64,000 bases of DNA from an uncultured bacterium. GTDB taxonomy: Bacteria; Bacillota; Clostridia; Lachnospirales; Lachnospiraceae. Below are positions 61,895 through 64,000 of the stretch, piece by piece. Below the pieces are notes generated by a model. It had not been told where the DNA came from, did not search any database, and saw nothing but the letters and a program-made list of their open reading frames with translations. Positions within the stretch are counted from its first letter, which is position 1. Each line of letters starts with the position of its first letter. Both the position numbers and the translations under genes were made by a program. The stretch is taken from NCBI GenBank assembly GCA_947063875.1, contig CAMSTY010000012.1:1-64000 (forward strand), written 5' to 3'.

Positions 61895-63208
61895 ATGCCC
61901 CAAGAGAAGATATGTAAAACCGTCCGTCAGTACAGCAAAGGGCCCGTCTCTCCGGAAGATATGAGAAAGCTTCAGGAAATCGCAGAGGACTGCCGCAAGG
62001 TGAAGAATTATGTCTATGACCGCTTTGGCGGAATCAAAAGCCTGTCCAAGATATATCCGGGCTATACGGTTCAAAATGAGATGACTGCATCAAAACTGCG
62101 TGAGAAGCTGGGACTGCCAAGCGTTTATTTTTATCTGGCTGTTTTTGATGCCCTGGCAGATATCAAAAGTCAGTGGAACCGCACAAAAACGAAGATTCTG
62201 CAGTTAATCGGGGCAAATGAGAACCTGACGCGGGAGGAAAAGCATTATCTTCGCTTCATTCTGAAAGTCAGCAATGCATTTATCGCTGTGCTGAACCAGG
62301 AACCGATAGAATTGACAGAAGACATACGGAAGCGGTATGAGGAAGTGGCGGGAAAACTAGATAAGGAAAAATTGCACCGTTATCTGTGCCGGCAGGTAAG
62401 GAAATATCATGTGAAGCAGCATGCGGAAGCGGTGACAGGCTTTTCTGCGGCAGAACGGGCTTACCGGTATGGCGATCATGGGATTTACCTGTCTACGAAA
62501 CAGAAACGGCAGCGTGTTTTTGTCCCGTTAACAGACAACAACCAGTACAAGAGCCAGCTTTATATCAAGCTGTATCCGGACCAAAACCGCATTGAGATTA
62601 TGGCGCCTGTCTACATGTCCGTGCGCTCCTATGAGGAGTATACCAGCTGCATCGGCGTTTCCATGGGGATGTTCACTATGCTGACAACCAGCGACGGCCG
62701 TTTCTATGGGACGAAACTGGGGGATTATGAGGCCGGATATGCGGAGTGGATACGGGGACAGACCGCAAGCTACAACTGCAACCGGAGGGATAATCCCGGA
62801 AGAAAGAAATACCTCGCAAAAAAGAAGCGGCTGGAGGAACAGCTTCATGGGTATATCAACCATGAGTTAAATCTATTCCTTCAAAACGAGAAACCTCGAA
62901 GGATTTATATGGTAAAGCTTCCCAAACCGGGGAAAGGCGGAAATATCCGAAAGATCAACAATCAGGTGAATATGTGGCAGCGAGGCTATATCCGCAGCCG
63001 CCTGATGCAGAAATGCAAAGAACAGTCCATAGAACTTGAGGAAGTCCTGGGGAAAGATATCAGCAGGGAATGCAGCTGCTGCAAAGCAACAGGAGAGACA
63101 AAGGGAGTTTCCTTTCACTGTGAAAGCTGCGGCTATACTGCGGATAAAAAGGTAAATGCAGCCAGGAATATATTAAAGCGCGGACTGGAAGGAAAGGTTA
63201 TTCATTAA
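61895..63208 (+). CDS. TnpB-family protein with all RuvC catalytic residues lost
   Basis: A 437-aa protein aligning with IS605-type TnpB, the RNA-guided nuclease ancestor of Cas12. The RuvC core and zinc ribbon are recognisable, but every catalytic acid is replaced. RuvC-I reads IGVSMGM (Ser256 for Asp), RuvC-II reads IYMVKLP (Val340 for Glu, Lys341 next to it), and RuvC-III reads DKKVNAARN (Lys419 for Asp). The zinc cysteines C393, C396, C409 and C412 and the following CGYTADKKVNAARNIL block are kept, as is a long helical N-terminal part. No tnpA transposase is adjacent. This pattern fits an exapted, nuclease-dead RNA-guided binder (TldR-like) rather than decay, since the frame is intact. 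Confidence 0.88.
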   Translation: MPQEKICKTVRQYSKGPVSPEDMRKLQEIAEDCRKVKNYVYDRFGGIKSLSKIYPGYTVQNEMTASKLREKLGLPSVYFYLAVFDALADIKSQWNRTKTKILQLIGANENLTREEKHYLRFILKVSNAFIAVLNQEPIELTEDIRKRYEEVAGKLDKEKLHRYLCRQVRKYHVKQHAEAVTGFSAAERAYRYGDHGIYLSTKQKRQRVFVPLTDNNQYKSQLYIKLYPDQNRIEIMAPVYMSVRSYEEYTSCIGVSMGMFTMLTTSDGRFYGTKLGDYEAGYAEWIRGQTASYNCNRRDNPGRKKYLAKKKRLEEQLHGYINHELNLFLQNEKPRRIYMVKLPKPGKGGNIRKINNQVNMWQRGYIRSRLMQKCKEQSIELEEVLGKDISRECSCCKATGETKGVSFHCESCGYTADKKVNAARNILKRGLEGKVIH

Positions 63209-63480
63209 ATCATAAGAACAGCGGTCTGGATGAATTCCGGCGGTGAGCCGGGGTTTTACCGCAAGGACCAAGCCGCGGGTTCATGATATAAAAACAAAAA
63301 CGGCATTAGAAGGCAGGGAGAGCCTGCGTATTGGGTATGCCAAGACCCTGTGAACACGAAAACTCACAAAGAGCCGTGACGTAGCAGGGAGCGAAGTGGA
63401 TTTCCACATCATCGCTGAGATGACCAATATGCCTTATTTCAAATAGCAGCAGAACTGCAAAACGGGAGCTGCTGCAAGGA
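63209..63480 (+). ncRNA. Structured non-coding region after the TnpB-like gene (candidate guide RNA)
   Basis: From the base after the stop codon the sequence folds repeatedly. ATCAT..GAAC (63209-63219) pairs with GTTC-ATGAT (63279-63287), enclosing GCGGT/ACCGC or GCGG/CCGC and the hairpin CCGGC-GGTGA-GCCGG (63237-63251). Further stems follow: GCAGG-GAGAG-CCTGC near 63315, GTGG-ATTT-CCAC near 63396 inside AGCGA/TCGCT, and GCAGCAG/CTGCTGC near 63446-63473. TnpB guide RNAs lie exactly here, overlapping or following the 3' end of the gene. Alternatively it is a leader of the next gene. Confidence 0.5.
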
Positions 63481-63519
63481 GAACCAGAAAACAGCAGGAA
63501 GCAAAGAGGAACGGTTGCC

Positions 63520-64000
63520 ATGAGGAATATGCACAAGAGGCAGGTTGAGGATTTTATCAAGCTGTTGGAACAAGCCCATCTGGAGATCAAAAAAGCAGTA
63601 AATACACAGGATTACGAGGTGGCTTCGGATCTTCTCGGCCAATGCCAGGAGGGCGCCATCGGCCTGGGAAATCTGATAGAAAAAGAAGAAGGGGAAGGGG
63701 TCGCTGTGATTCCTTTGCTGGAAGCTTATTGCGAACTGGCGTATCAACTGTATGAGGAACTGCAGCAGGGACAGGAAATCAATGAAAACAGGGTGTATAA
63801 AAACCTGCGCAGGTCTCTGATTCAGATAGAAAACAGCGTGAAATTTGACATTAAGTCCCGCCTGGAGATCGTGTTCTTCCCTTATAAGGCCTCTATGTGG
63901 GACAGTCTTGAGAGCGTCTGGATGGCTGCGGATGCCGACCCGGACTGCGATGCCTATGTGGTGCCGATACCCTATTATGAGAGAAATGCAGACGGGACAC
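63520..64000 (+). CDS. CDP-glycerol glycerophosphotransferase-like protein, 5' part
   Basis: The frame runs off the window after 160 codons. It starts at ATG 63520 behind AGAGGA. Residues 1-100 are helical (MRNMHKRQVEDFIKLLEQAH); from about 115 the block IVFFPYKASMWDSLESVWM, then DCDAYVVPIPYYERN, resembles the N-terminal part of clostridial teichoic-acid-type CDP-glycerol glycerophosphotransferases. A role in a wall or surface polymer is inferred; the catalytic part lies outside. Its 311-base upstream region is the structured stretch listed above. Confidence 0.65.
   Translation, partial: MRNMHKRQVEDFIKLLEQAHLEIKKAVNTQDYEVASDLLGQCQEGAIGLGNLIEKEEGEGVAVIPLLEAYCELAYQLYEELQQGQEINENRVYKNLRRSLIQIENSVKFDIKSRLEIVFFPYKASMWDSLESVWMAADADPDCDAYVVPIPYYERNADGT

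Overview
The window looks like chromosome from an anaerobic, gut-type Firmicute of the Lachnospiraceae (Clostridium cluster XIVa). The grounds are the gene complement and style: strong AAGGAGG-type ribosome binding sites, T-box and TPP leader RNAs, YesL/DUF624 and cell-wall-binding-repeat proteins, a PII-AmtB pair, and protein families typical of that group. The species cannot be fixed from sequence alone. No rRNA, tRNA or CRISPR array was seen.

Layout. 1-2.2 kb: the end of an integrated element, with two translationally coupled tyrosine recombinases and a short inverted repeat. 2.2-15 kb: housekeeping and metabolism (uvrB, TetR, fucO-like dehydrogenase, an OLD-type ATPase/TOPRIM nuclease, a sirtuin-like protein, hisH-hisF, ung, uppP, then on the minus strand an ABC-class ATPase with an RGG-rich segment and a DAHP synthase). 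15-25.5 kb: a LysR regulator divergent from a nearly complete biotin-dependent, probably Na+-pumping malonate decarboxylase operon (OadG-like subunit, madF, madB, madA, madE, madC, madD, madH, mdcG-like holo-ACP synthase, madL, madM). The madD/madH junction carries a 77-bp-arm, almost spacer-free perfect inverted repeat that appears to have rewritten the end of madD. 25.5-31.3 kb: thiamine block (TPP riboswitch, thiC, thiW, an MFS transporter, thiD) interrupted by an unknown Ala/Glu-rich protein. 31.3-37.8 kb: two secreted cell-wall-binding proteins, recQ and a metallophosphoesterase. 37.8-44 kb: T-box-controlled tyrS, asnB, a membrane transporter and an acyltransferase. 44-48.5 kb: a five-gene run with two esterases, an ATP-grasp ligase, a cyclophilin and an acetyltransferase. 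48.4-55 kb: membrane proteins, dispersed palindromic repeats, GntR, ispE, glnB-amtB. 55-61.5 kb: a sugar-type ABC transporter operon with a metallo-beta-lactamase-fold protein, controlled by an unusual LacI regulator fused to a solute-binding-protein domain. 61.5-64 kb: a TnpB-family protein that has lost all three RuvC catalytic acids, preceded by paired 24-bp palindromes and followed by a strongly structured non-coding stretch, then the start of a glycerophosphotransferase-like gene.

The most interesting candidates are the nuclease-dead TnpB with its possible guide RNA (a TldR-like RNA-guided DNA-binding system), the LacI-SBP fusion regulator, and the giant palindrome in the malonate operon. 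Secondary items are a family of dispersed terminal-inverted-repeat elements, a 95-bp-arm inverted repeat at 49.9-50.1 kb, and the esterase/ATP-grasp gene run.
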